Below, piece by piece: positions 33,810 to 42,244 of a DNA stretch of 64,000 nucleotides (position 1 is its first letter; every line of letters starts with the position of its first letter). This stretch comes from Bacteroidaceae bacterium (lineage in GTDB: Bacteria; Bacteroidota; Bacteroidia; Bacteroidales; Bacteroidaceae), in assembly GCA_017529865.1 (NCBI GenBank), contig JAFXNA010000006.1, positions 161,995 through 225,994 on the forward strand, in the 5' to 3' direction. The position numbers and the translations under genes were made by a program. The notes beneath the pieces were generated by a model that ran no database searches, was not told the origin of the DNA, and saw nothing but the letters and a program-made list of their open reading frames with translations.

Positions 33810-35840
33810 TTACTCCTTCTCTATAGGAGCAGTAAGCGTATAAGGATGCAATGTCGCATAATAGGCACATTGCTGAGCCAGTATCCGATTAGAATCGTTC
33901 ACTTCCATCGTGCTTCTTCCTAAATTCTGTTGTTCATAAAGGGTAAATGGATGTGTAGACGGATTTCCAAGTACACTAACGCCATACACTGGTGCGAACA
34001 ACGTCTGGAACCACGTACATGCAGCGATGTAGCGCCCAACTCCAAACGAAAGATGTATGCCGTCGCGAGTCAGCTCGGAAGCATCCATCAACGATGTGTT
34101 ACGTGCATTCTGTATGGCAGTTCCCGTCGGAATAATCAGGTCTATCCCATCCTTCTCACAGACCTGCTCCGTCGTACTCGCAACGTCAAGCCAGAATTCT
34201 TCTCCCCAGCGCTTGCTATGTTCATAAAACGACGCATAAGTCCAGGACATATTGAAACCTATCGTCACATGAGGATTGGTGCAATTCGCCAATATCTCAT
34301 CGATGAATAGAAGCGAATAAGGATAAAATGAAGAATAGCGACCAGACAAAGATGAAATCTGCTGTATGGTGACGACCGTCCAATCCTGAGCGAGTAACTG
34401 ACTCATCGTTCCTTCCGTGACAGGCATCTCTATGTCTCCCACAACTCTCGTCAACTTCACCATCTCGTTTCGATAAATATAAATGTTCTGCACCCAATCC
34501 TTCAAGGAAGCGCTTTGCTGAGCCACAATATACACACAACATGTTTTAGAATCAATCCCTGCTGCTTTGACAATCTCATCCAAATAGGCGGTTGCATCCT
34601 GTGTATAACTATTGCCGATACTGAGAATTCTGAGTGTATCATGTTGTGCTGGAGGAAAAGCATTATTCTCAAAATAAGGATATGGACCTGGATAAATCTC
34701 GTCATCTCTAGTAGAACAAGAAACGAACATCAGCGACAATACTCCAATTACCAAGGTTCTATTGATGTTTCTGTTAGTCCATCGTGTTCTCAATTTGTCA
34801 TAATAATACGACCAGATTAAAGGAAGTCCGACACCAACGATGAAATAGACAAGCCACCAACCTCTATTGGTATATTCTGTGATTCCAGGAAATTCAGCCA
34901 ACCGCTCAATCGGCAAGCCATATATCAGAATAATAGCCAAAGAAACGACTTTCAAAGCAACGAAATGCCACGTCAGGACATTAAATGTTTTTCCACCTGT
35001 ATAGCAAAGGAACCGTACGACCACTCCAGAGTGTTTGGCTGTCTGTTCACCGATGCCAAACAGCATCAATGCTCCTGCCACAGCACATACGGAGTATGCA
35101 AAGACTTCCCATCCTTTATAGGAAACCATATCGCTATGCCACAACAGACTCACACAGAAAACAGTAATCGCCGTAGCAATAATAAACCACCATTTTCCAG
35201 CCCACTTACATTCACCCATCCGATAACAATGACCTACCGTGATGAAGAAAGCGGCTAGAAACAGATGACTATTAATGCCGACATACTTCACATACCATCC
35301 TGTATATGCTAATACTGCAGCTATGGCAAGCCATATAAGTGCAGCGGCATACCTGTTTCTGATGAACTTTACCCCTATGTAGAAAAGCAGAGAACCGAAG
35401 AACAGGTCATGAAGGAACCAATAGCCTCCAAGCAAGGCATCATGACCTTGCATCGCAACTACGATGGCACCTCCACGTAACACCATATCTTTCCAGCCAT
35501 ACGGATCAACGGCAACATCGCCAACCAACATGCCTGGTTCATAGAAATGGATTTGGAAAAAGAAATTATGAAGAATTAGAAACACTAACGACCACTTCAC
35601 GTATGGCCAGTAAATGCCCGACACACGTCGTTTCAGATATCTGGAACCATCAGTAATATACTTTGCCTTAAAACAATATCCGCTCATCACAAAGAAAAGC
35701 GGCATACGCATCAAGAGCAAATAATTATTAACATGACTAAAACATGAAGTATGACCTAAGACCATCAGAATAATAGTCAGTCCCTTTGCAACGGCAACAC
35801 CCCAATTCTTAGTACTGTCTTGGTTCATACCTGAATTCAC
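33810..35840 (-). CDS. Acyltransferase-3/DUF4886 SGNH hydrolase-like fusion
   Basis: 676 aa. Residues 10-375 are an acyltransferase-3 (OafA/NolL-like) membrane domain: GLTIILMVLGHT with the conserved His, RMPLFFVMSGYCF, and about ten membrane helices. Residues 395-670 are a DUF4886-type SGNH-like domain: LRILSIGNSYTQDATAYL (nucleophile Ser in GNSY), TVVTIQQ, and the DGIHLS catalytic Asp-His. At the junction, RTLVIGVLSLMFVSCS reads like a lipoprotein signal and lipobox, as if a lipoprotein gene had fused to the acyltransferase. AT3-SGNH fusions acetylate glycans; here it probably decorates the exopolysaccharide. Confidence 0.85.
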   Translation of the reverse strand: MNSGMNQDSTKNWGVAVAKGLTIILMVLGHTSCFSHVNNYLLLMRMPLFFVMSGYCFKAKYITDGSRYLKRRVSGIYWPYVKWSLVFLILHNFFFQIHFYEPGMLVGDVAVDPYGWKDMVLRGGAIVVAMQGHDALLGGYWFLHDLFFGSLLFYIGVKFIRNRYAAALIWLAIAAVLAYTGWYVKYVGINSHLFLAAFFITVGHCYRMGECKWAGKWWFIIATAITVFCVSLLWHSDMVSYKGWEVFAYSVCAVAGALMLFGIGEQTAKHSGVVVRFLCYTGGKTFNVLTWHFVALKVVSLAIILIYGLPIERLAEFPGITEYTNRGWWLVYFIVGVGLPLIWSYYYDKLRTRWTNRNINRTLVIGVLSLMFVSCSTRDDEIYPGPYPYFENNAFPPAQHDTLRILSIGNSYTQDATAYLDEIVKAAGIDSKTCCVYIVAQQSASLKDWVQNIYIYRNEMVKLTRVVGDIEMPVTEGTMSQLLAQDWTVVTIQQISSLSGRYSSFYPYSLLFIDEILANCTNPHVTIGFNMSWTYASFYEHSKRWGEEFWLDVASTTEQVCEKDGIDLIIPTGTAIQNARNTSLMDASELTRDGIHLSFGVGRYIAACTWFQTLFAPVYGVSVLGNPSTHPFTLYEQQNLGRSTMEVNDSNRILAQQCAYYATLHPYTLTAPIEKE

Positions 35841-35847
35841 ATTTAGA

Positions 35848-36636
35848 TTATTGTTCCAAACTATACATCTTCACCCAGTCGATATCCATATATGCGGGGA
35901 AAGTCTTGGGATCTACCGTCTTCACCCAAGTACCACCGACTTGCATATCCAACATCAAGTATGATGCGATGCCGTAAGGGAACTGTCCTTCTTCTCCCTC
36001 CATCCTATGGTAACGATAGGTTTCCTCACCGTTCACACTAAGAATCACTTCATTCTCACGTATCTCCGCAGCATAAGTATTCCAATTACCAGTACGGATA
36101 GGCGCTTTTGTGGAATGCTCTGCCTTTGTATTCGTATGCAATGTATAATACGAATGAACCGTCTGATACACAAAGTCATTACGATTAAGATATTCCAGGA
36201 TGTCTATCTCACTGTAATGCACATTCTCTGTGCTGACCGGTCCATCGGCCAGCAGCCAAACAGCAGGCCACGTACCCTGAGCACCCTTAATACGTACTCG
36301 TACCTCAACCTTGCCAAGACGCACGTTGCGACGTCCCTTCGTGCTGACTCCTCCTGTGAGATACTGGGCTGTATCAGCTGGCTCCAGCCCCTTGTTTCGA
36401 CGGGCATAAAGGCGAAGATAACCATTACGCACCCGATAAAGACTCTTGTGACTGGACATGTATTTACTCCAACTATACGGAGCACGTTTGATAACCGACC
36501 AGGAAGTCGTATCGATCGTACGTCCGTTGAAATCCTCCTGCCATACAAGCTTGTATTCTGCATTACGTTGCGATATCTGCTGGGTACATCCAGACATCGC
36601 AAAGAGAGAAAGGAGTATCAACATGAAATACCTCAT
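35848..36636 (-). CDS. GH16 lipoprotein glycanase
   Basis: 262 aa. Lipobox AMSGC (Cys17) predicts a lipid-anchored periplasmic or outer-surface enzyme. The GH16 jelly roll includes YKLVWQEDFNG, the catalytic SEIDILEYLN (ExDxxE) and the C-terminal MDIDWVKMYS strand. GH16 enzymes cut beta-1,3/1,4-glucans or galactans. Located inside an exopolysaccharide operon, it may trim or release the polymer, as ExoK/ExsH do for succinoglycan; this is inferred from position. Ends 7 bp before the acyltransferase fusion. Confidence 0.9.
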   Translation of the reverse strand: MRYFMLILLSLFAMSGCTQQISQRNAEYKLVWQEDFNGRTIDTTSWSVIKRAPYSWSKYMSSHKSLYRVRNGYLRLYARRNKGLEPADTAQYLTGGVSTKGRRNVRLGKVEVRVRIKGAQGTWPAVWLLADGPVSTENVHYSEIDILEYLNRNDFVYQTVHSYYTLHTNTKAEHSTKAPIRTGNWNTYAAEIRENEVILSVNGEETYRYHRMEGEEGQFPYGIASYLMLDMQVGGTWVKTVDPKTFPAYMDIDWVKMYSLEQ

Positions 36637-36675
36637 ATCAGATTTTTATTTACGGAGAGCGATGAGGAACGATTG

Positions 36676-36735
36676 CTTTGTTTTGACGTGCAAAGATACG
36701 AATAATTACAGAAACCGCCAAAAAACTATAGAGAA
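36676..36735 (-). promoter_or_regulatory. Promoter copy B upstream of the GH16 gene
   Basis: Minus strand TATCTTTG (36698-36691) in the block shared with 33646-33718; here the triplet after the box is ACG rather than ATG and the leader runs about 50 nt to the GH16 start. Confidence 0.6.
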
Positions 36736-36747
36736 AAGGCATCCCCA

Positions 36748-37842
36748 CTACTCAAATACCGAGCAGAAGACGGCAAACGTACTTTCTTCGGAATGATTTC
36801 TCACAAAAAACTCTCTGGAATACTTGTTAAATCTCGGAACAGGATGCTGAATAAAATACTGGATACGGTCAATATATTCTTGAGCCGTATTGCAAAGTCC
36901 TCCTACTTTATCAGTATCAACATGATAGCCTTCGAAAGACTCCGTGCTTCCAAGAATATTCTTGCCATACATCAGCGACTCACAAGTCTTCACCTTCATC
37001 CCACTTCCCGCAAATATTGGCAAGATCATAAAGTCGGCCTCCTCAAAATATGGGCGCAAATCAGGAGCATCATTCACAACCTCAATCGCTTCCATACATG
37101 AATTCTCCTGCTTCAATTTGCTCATCCCTTTACCAACAACCTTGAAATCAATCTTCACATGAGGCAGTACATTCTTGATAAAAAACAACACTCCGTCATT
37201 GTTCGGTTTAAAATACGACCCAAGGAAAAAACATTTTGGACATTGACCTGTCATTACATTCTCATCCACAGGTCTGAATTTATCTTCAATAGAAACACTT
37301 ATGATTGCATCCGCCTTACGGCCATAATGCCTCTCCAAATAGATTGAATCACGTTCGCTAAGCGTAATAATCTTATCTGAGTACTTGCAGCCATATTCGT
37401 CATTATGCGCAGCACAACTAACAACTACTTGACGACCAGGAAGCCATTTAGGCATCTGCGCATCATAATAGATGCTCTCAACATTATGATAATGTGTAAT
37501 GACCTTACCTTGATATCCACTCAACTTCAGCTTCTTGGCTATGATACCCACAACACTCGTACTCAAAAAGACATAGTCATAGGATTGAGCCAATTCAATG
37601 ATATCACGAACTTTCCGTGGAGTCAAACCATTATGATAATTAAAGGGAAACAACAACACAGCCAGAATATAGCTCCACAAAGAACGCCCTTTCGCCTCAT
37701 CTAAGATAAAGTACTCCACAACATTCTCTTCACCAAAATATTTCCTTAATGTTCGGAGACTACGCATATTCGCTATTCCCCCTCCAATGAGGATACTTTC
37801 TTGGCGCTTAAAGCCTATATACAGAATCTTCTTTCCTTTCAT
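36748..37842 (-). CDS. GT4-like glycosyltransferase
   Basis: 364 aa GT-B enzyme. N-terminal KILYIGFKRQESILIGGGIANM (GG donor-domain loop), a middle linker with HYHNVESIYY, and a C-terminal donor domain with CFFLGSYFKPNNDGV, VVGKGMSK, DFMILPIFAGSGMKVKTCESLMYGK (the E-x7-E-like nucleotide-sugar motif). Transfers a sugar in repeat-unit assembly. Own promoter TATATTTG at 37944-37937; stops 50 bp before promoter copy B. Confidence 0.88.
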   Translation of the reverse strand: MKGKKILYIGFKRQESILIGGGIANMRSLRTLRKYFGEENVVEYFILDEAKGRSLWSYILAVLLFPFNYHNGLTPRKVRDIIELAQSYDYVFLSTSVVGIIAKKLKLSGYQGKVITHYHNVESIYYDAQMPKWLPGRQVVVSCAAHNDEYGCKYSDKIITLSERDSIYLERHYGRKADAIISVSIEDKFRPVDENVMTGQCPKCFFLGSYFKPNNDGVLFFIKNVLPHVKIDFKVVGKGMSKLKQENSCMEAIEVVNDAPDLRPYFEEADFMILPIFAGSGMKVKTCESLMYGKNILGSTESFEGYHVDTDKVGGLCNTAQEYIDRIQYFIQHPVPRFNKYSREFFVRNHSEESTFAVFCSVFE

Positions 37843-38216
37843 ATCTTTTTGTATGAAACATTTGTACAGAACACAAAAGTGTCAAGCTAACAAAGAACTA
37901 ACCTTTTTGATATACTCATAATGATAAATACGATTGCAAATATACGGAAAAAAGATGATATTTTATAGATAATGGATAATTATTTGCAATTTTACCCTTT
38001 TCATTCTCCCTTTCAACTAAAAAAACGGAGTCAACAGGTATCCTTTTCAATCATTTATCTGCCTCAACAGGGTACGATGAGACTATGGTCACTTAGTCAT
38101 ACTCTTCCACGCCGAGGTGATTCTCCTCTATCTTAAAGGCTCAATATTCCGAGTAGAACACAATGCTCGGTGTAACAGCATTTGCAAAGAGCATGAATCC
38201 ATACATGTTCCATAGA
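37843..38216. other. Gene-free gap inside the polysaccharide region
   Basis: Holds the promoter of the GT4-like gene (TATATTTG at 37944-37937 on the minus strand). The remainder (about 37990-38215) shows no gene and only a weak CCGAG/CTCGG hairpin (about 38149-38170). It may be a remnant of a lost gene between two transfer blocks. Confidence 0.6.
37937..37944 (-). promoter_or_regulatory. -7 element of the GT4-like gene
   Basis: TATATTTG on the minus strand, 95 bp upstream of the ATG at 37842. Confidence 0.55.
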
Positions 38217-39101
38217 TTATTCTAACTGTCGGATACGCTGCAAGAGTTCCTTGAGCATTCGTTTACGTGACGGATCTCTGCCGATCATCGTTTTCAACGA
38301 CTCTACCCAATAATTAATGCGGTATATGCGCAAAAACTGACTTTTAATCTTTTGTCGTGGGTATCCCTTCTTTCCGTTCTGTGTAAGTGCTGCATAAACC
38401 AACTTCATCTCGTAGTCGGCACTTGGTGATCGCTGCGATACTAGATGCATGTAGCGCAGTGTATGGTCGTAATGGAACCGTAAACCGAAGCGTTGTTTCA
38501 GGCGCCAATGGATGTCCTCTTCTTCGCCATACATAAACACTGATTCGTCAAATAGGCCCACTTGCTCAAACTTTGCACGCTGGATGAAGAAACAGGAGCC
38601 AGAGAAGAACTGCCAGCGTGGTAGGTACCAGTCGGTCCGGTTACAGAACGATTGTAACAAAGTGTGCAAATAGCCGTTCATGCGATAGGTACACATGAAC
38701 GAATAAGTACTGCACCGTGTATCGGATAGCATCTGCTTCATGCCATACATGCAAAGTGTAGGGTCGGTTTCGAACGCAGTTAATGGTTTCGCAAAACACG
38801 GACACATCAACCTCACATCGGGGTTCATAATCATTATCACAGGGGCTGTACTGTGATGGATACCGATATTATTGCCCTGACCATATCCGCCGTTATGAGT
38901 GTTCCTAAGCAGAGTAATATCGTCGCCCCATGTGACTCGCAATGCCGCGAACATCTCGTCCACCCTACTGCTGCCGTTGTCAACCACCACCAGTTCGATT
39001 TCATCGAGTGGTATGTCGGCATGATGCTTGATACTGCCGATGCAGTCGTAGATATCTGCTTCGGAATTATAGGTCACAATAATAATAGACAGACGTTTCA
39101 T
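38217..39101 (-). CDS. GT2 family glycosyltransferase (rhamnosyl-type)
   Basis: 294 aa. LSIIIVTYNSEADIYDCI, VVVDNGSS, GYGQGNNIG, IMNPDVRL (DXD equivalent NPD) and FMYGEEEDIHWRLKQR follow the WbbL/rhamnosyltransferase branch of GT2. It ends the main polysaccharide operon and overlaps the upstream glycosyltransferase by four bases. Sugar donor not certain. Confidence 0.9.
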   Translation of the reverse strand: MKRLSIIIVTYNSEADIYDCIGSIKHHADIPLDEIELVVVDNGSSRVDEMFAALRVTWGDDITLLRNTHNGGYGQGNNIGIHHSTAPVIMIMNPDVRLMCPCFAKPLTAFETDPTLCMYGMKQMLSDTRCSTYSFMCTYRMNGYLHTLLQSFCNRTDWYLPRWQFFSGSCFFIQRAKFEQVGLFDESVFMYGEEEDIHWRLKQRFGLRFHYDHTLRYMHLVSQRSPSADYEMKLVYAALTQNGKKGYPRQKIKSQFLRIYRINYWVESLKTMIGRDPSRKRMLKELLQRIRQLE

Positions 39102-40135
39102 GTATGTTGCAGTTTCTGTATTTTACTGATTTTCTGATGGATGCGATATCGATAATCAATAAGATGGAGTGTCATCGGAATCTGTCGTGCCATCTTGCGA
39201 GGCAATATGCGCTCCATTAGCAAAGATGTCTGTAATCCTATATGAAACAACAGACCATAGATTGGCGAATAACGACGTACAAGGCGTACCATCCGCATGG
39301 CATAGTCCTCATCGATGCCATTGGTCATGATACGGTTGTAGTAAGTAAGAACTCCGAAGAACAAAGCCGAGTGATAGTTGGAACCATGATGAGCAGAGAG
39401 CATGCGGTAGAACTTCTCCATTGCATACAACGTACTTTCCTGATGCTCCTTCGAACGCTGTTTCTTCGATACAGAACCATTTGATGCGTCGATACGGTAG
39501 CCGAAGTCGGGTATACCGCGGAAATAGTCGTAGCGTAGTCCCGCGAGAAGTGACTGCATATTGAAATCCGCATCCTGCAACGATAGCAACTGTTCGTCCC
39601 AGCATATACCAACATTGCGCAACGACTGCGTGCGATAGATGTTGTTCCATACGACAAACGGAAGCAAACGACGCGCAAAAGCCGATATGTCGTCCGTATG
39701 GATGCGATAACCGAAGGAATACTCACTCGCCTCAGCACGATACGTATTATCGGTCATAACGCCCGAAGGAAACACCATGAAGTCCAGTTCCGGACGAGCC
39801 TGCAAAGCCATGACCCGCGAGCGAAGACAGTATGGCAACACATAGTCGTCGTTATCGAAGAAGATGACGTATTCGCCACAAACATGCTCGAAGCCGATAT
39901 TACGACACGTCTGAGCACCCTTGGGCAAACGATTGCGGTGCAATATATGCAGACGGTCGTCGGAAGCCGCCAAAGCATTCAGCACAGAGATAGTGTCGGA
40001 ATCAGACCCGTCGTCCACTACCAACAACTCCCACGCCATGAAATCATTCGCGCGAATAGACTCAATCATGTAGCGCGTCAGTTCCGCATGATTGAACACA
40101 GGCATTACAATCGACAATAATGGACGTTCGCTCAT
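39098..40135 (-). CDS. GT2 family glycosyltransferase
   Basis: 345 aa. LSIVMPVFNHAELTRYMIESI, VVDDGSDSD, GAQTCRNIGFE and IFFDNDDYVLP (DXD-type) in the N-terminal GT-A domain; the C-terminal ~120 residues are basic and helical. Overlaps the wzy-like gene by four bases and the downstream glycosyltransferase by four, so the three are tightly coupled. Donor and linkage unknown. Confidence 0.9.
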   Translation of the reverse strand: MSERPLLSIVMPVFNHAELTRYMIESIRANDFMAWELLVVDDGSDSDTISVLNALAASDDRLHILHRNRLPKGAQTCRNIGFEHVCGEYVIFFDNDDYVLPYCLRSRVMALQARPELDFMVFPSGVMTDNTYRAEASEYSFGYRIHTDDISAFARRLLPFVVWNNIYRTQSLRNVGICWDEQLLSLQDADFNMQSLLAGLRYDYFRGIPDFGYRIDASNGSVSKKQRSKEHQESTLYAMEKFYRMLSAHHGSNYHSALFFGVLTYYNRIMTNGIDEDYAMRMVRLVRRYSPIYGLLFHIGLQTSLLMERILPRKMARQIPMTLHLIDYRYRIHQKISKIQKLQHT

Positions 40136-41340
40136 ACATTCTCCTCCCGTACCGCTTCTTCCTCCTCATTTACACGCTTATAGAAATCCCGATAATAGTA
40201 AATCATCGCAAACAGATAGAAGACGAAAAAGCTTTTATATACTTCAAAACACATCATAAACATAAATGTAACCGTACCGAGCAGCAATAGCAAAGCCGTA
40301 CGATCCATATATCCCCATATACGGCGAACGGCTATAAAAGCGCTGACTAGTAATATACAGAACCCAACGATTCCGCCATAGATCAGCACCGAATAGATAT
40401 AGTTATGAGGACCGATGGCAAAACTGCTCATCACAGTGGTATACCATTCCGCATCTACCCTGCCCCATCCGATAATTGGAGATTGCGCAAACACTTTAGC
40501 TGCTGCATCCCACATTTCCGTGCGGTTTGTAAACGTTAGGTCCTTACCCAACACATCCTGTATGATATAAGTCGCAAGCTCATTATTGTGCAAACCTTCT
40601 CCCTGAAAGCAGACAAAGCATTGAAACAATACATAAAACGTGAAAAATGATATTAAAGCTAACTTCAACAACCGTCTCGAAGGAATTAGACACAATAAAG
40701 AGAACAAGATGATATTCGACAACGAAGTCATCGAACCAACAATCAGCAACGTTACGATAGACACGAATGAAACACCAATAAGATTGATAATCCATTTCTT
40801 ACTGTAAGGAATACATAATACAGAAGAAACTAAGGCACACATCATTCGGCAACCTAACTGATTATAATTACCACCCAATATAAATGAATCGAACTCATCG
40901 TCGGCCGCAAACATCCAGTCAGGGAATATCAGCATCAACGCAAGGTTCGCATAAACCGCAACTGAACATACAACACAAATCGTACACAAGATGAGTTTCC
41001 ACCGATGAGAATAATAAGCGAAAATACATAATAGACTATATACCTCAATCGCCTCATAAAAAGCCGTTATGAAGTCCGTTCCATGTATAATCGAAAACAC
41101 AAGGATCATTGCCATGTACACAAACGCCACCAACCCATACTGCGACATCTCCATGCTTTTTATAAACATAAGACCTATCAGCAGAAAGTTTATACACAGG
41201 AAACCTATCACCAGATAAGATATCGGTTGCAAGAATCCAAACACATTAAACGATATCAATGTGCGCAATAACACAATCACTGTAAACCATATAGGTAATA
41301 GCTTGGAATTCGACAGTTCTATGGTCAATGGCAATGTCAT
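40132..41340 (-). CDS. Wzy-like polysaccharide polymerase/O-antigen ligase-type protein
   Basis: 402 aa with about eleven membrane helices and one larger periplasmic loop (about 240-300) containing GWGRVDAEWYTTVMSSFAIGPHNYIYSVLIYGGIVG, the Wzy_C/O-antigen ligase signature with H-N. Polymerises lipid-linked repeat units at the outer face of the inner membrane together with Wzx and Wzz encoded upstream. Weak primary conservation is normal for Wzy; AT-rich composition fits a horizontally exchanged cluster. Confidence 0.85.
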   Translation of the reverse strand: MTLPLTIELSNSKLLPIWFTVIVLLRTLISFNVFGFLQPISYLVIGFLCINFLLIGLMFIKSMEMSQYGLVAFVYMAMILVFSIIHGTDFITAFYEAIEVYSLLCIFAYYSHRWKLILCTICVVCSVAVYANLALMLIFPDWMFAADDEFDSFILGGNYNQLGCRMMCALVSSVLCIPYSKKWIINLIGVSFVSIVTLLIVGSMTSLSNIILFSLLCLIPSRRLLKLALISFFTFYVLFQCFVCFQGEGLHNNELATYIIQDVLGKDLTFTNRTEMWDAAAKVFAQSPIIGWGRVDAEWYTTVMSSFAIGPHNYIYSVLIYGGIVGFCILLVSAFIAVRRIWGYMDRTALLLLLGTVTFMFMMCFEVYKSFFVFYLFAMIYYYRDFYKRVNEEEEAVREENV

Positions 41341-41353
41341 ATCAACGGCATAA

Positions 41354-42244
41354 TTACAATTGGATCAAATCACCAAGAATACGCTGAAACTCCGGTGTAT
41401 AAAAATAATTGAAACCCGCAGATGGAGTAAATGTCATCTCTCCGAAATAAGGCTTTTCGTCCACCTCGTAGAAATCAACCCTAACCTCCGGGAATCCCTT
41501 TGACAAACGCGAAGCTGCTTCCAACATCTGCTCCAGACAATGGGGACGCGGTATTGGCTGATCCGCAAGAACATAATGCGGAATAGACTCAGAATATTCC
41601 GGATGGAAATTCCAGCCCAAATCATATATTCCCACCCTACACGAGTCTTTTGTCCTATTAAAGCAAACCCATATATAGGCAGGTTTACCATCAAACGACC
41701 ATATCTTATAATCAATAAGCGACGTTGATTTCATTTGTTGCTTATTATTGTCAAGCAACTGCTCTGCCACAATACATGGAACAATCTTATCATAATGCGG
41801 TTCTCCCATGGAGCGTCCGAACTTAGAGGCAAGCAAACGGGCAAACTCAGCAGTCCAATATACGGTATCTAATGATTGTTTATTTCTGCATATCAACGCA
41901 TCTCCACTGCCATGATTTGTTTTCATCACAAATTGATTAGGCAACTGATCCCAATTGATATCCTCCGCCCTATCCCATTTACCGATTAAAGGCACCAACA
42001 TATCACCTAAACCACGTTTCTCCACAAACTCTCTTACTCTGTATTTATCCGCCAATTCTGCCCATTGTGATGTATCACCATAAAACTTCAGCCAATTAAT
42101 CTTCTCATCAAGGAGTTTTGGGTTTTTCCAATTAAGGAAAACTCTTTTAGTACGATAATAATGGACACTGACCAAAGCCTTTGGCCATACATATCCCAAT
42201 ACCCCATATACAACTTTCCAGAAATACTTATTGAATAATTTCAT
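41354..42244 (-). CDS. TupA-like ATP-grasp protein (polysaccharide synthesis)
   Basis: 296 aa. LVSVHYYRTKRVFLNWKNPKLLDEKINWLKFYG at the start and FVMKTNHGSGDALICR, IVAEQLLDN, IDYKIWSFDGKPAYIWVCFNR, VRVDFYEVDEKPYFGEMTFTPSAGF are the standard blocks of the TupA-like ATPgrasp family found in polysaccharide clusters. These probably ligate an amino acid or similar group to a sugar, as TupA does in teichuronopeptide synthesis. Start overlaps the wzx gene by 17 bp. Confidence 0.9.
   Translation of the reverse strand: MKLFNKYFWKVVYGVLGYVWPKALVSVHYYRTKRVFLNWKNPKLLDEKINWLKFYGDTSQWAELADKYRVREFVEKRGLGDMLVPLIGKWDRAEDINWDQLPNQFVMKTNHGSGDALICRNKQSLDTVYWTAEFARLLASKFGRSMGEPHYDKIVPCIVAEQLLDNNKQQMKSTSLIDYKIWSFDGKPAYIWVCFNRTKDSCRVGIYDLGWNFHPEYSESIPHYVLADQPIPRPHCLEQMLEAASRLSKGFPEVRVDFYEVDEKPYFGEMTFTPSAGFNYFYTPEFQRILGDLIQL

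Noticed and set aside
37990..38215. A gene or pseudogene in the polysaccharide gap
   Set aside because: No frame with glycosyltransferase or other family motifs could be recognised on either strand.
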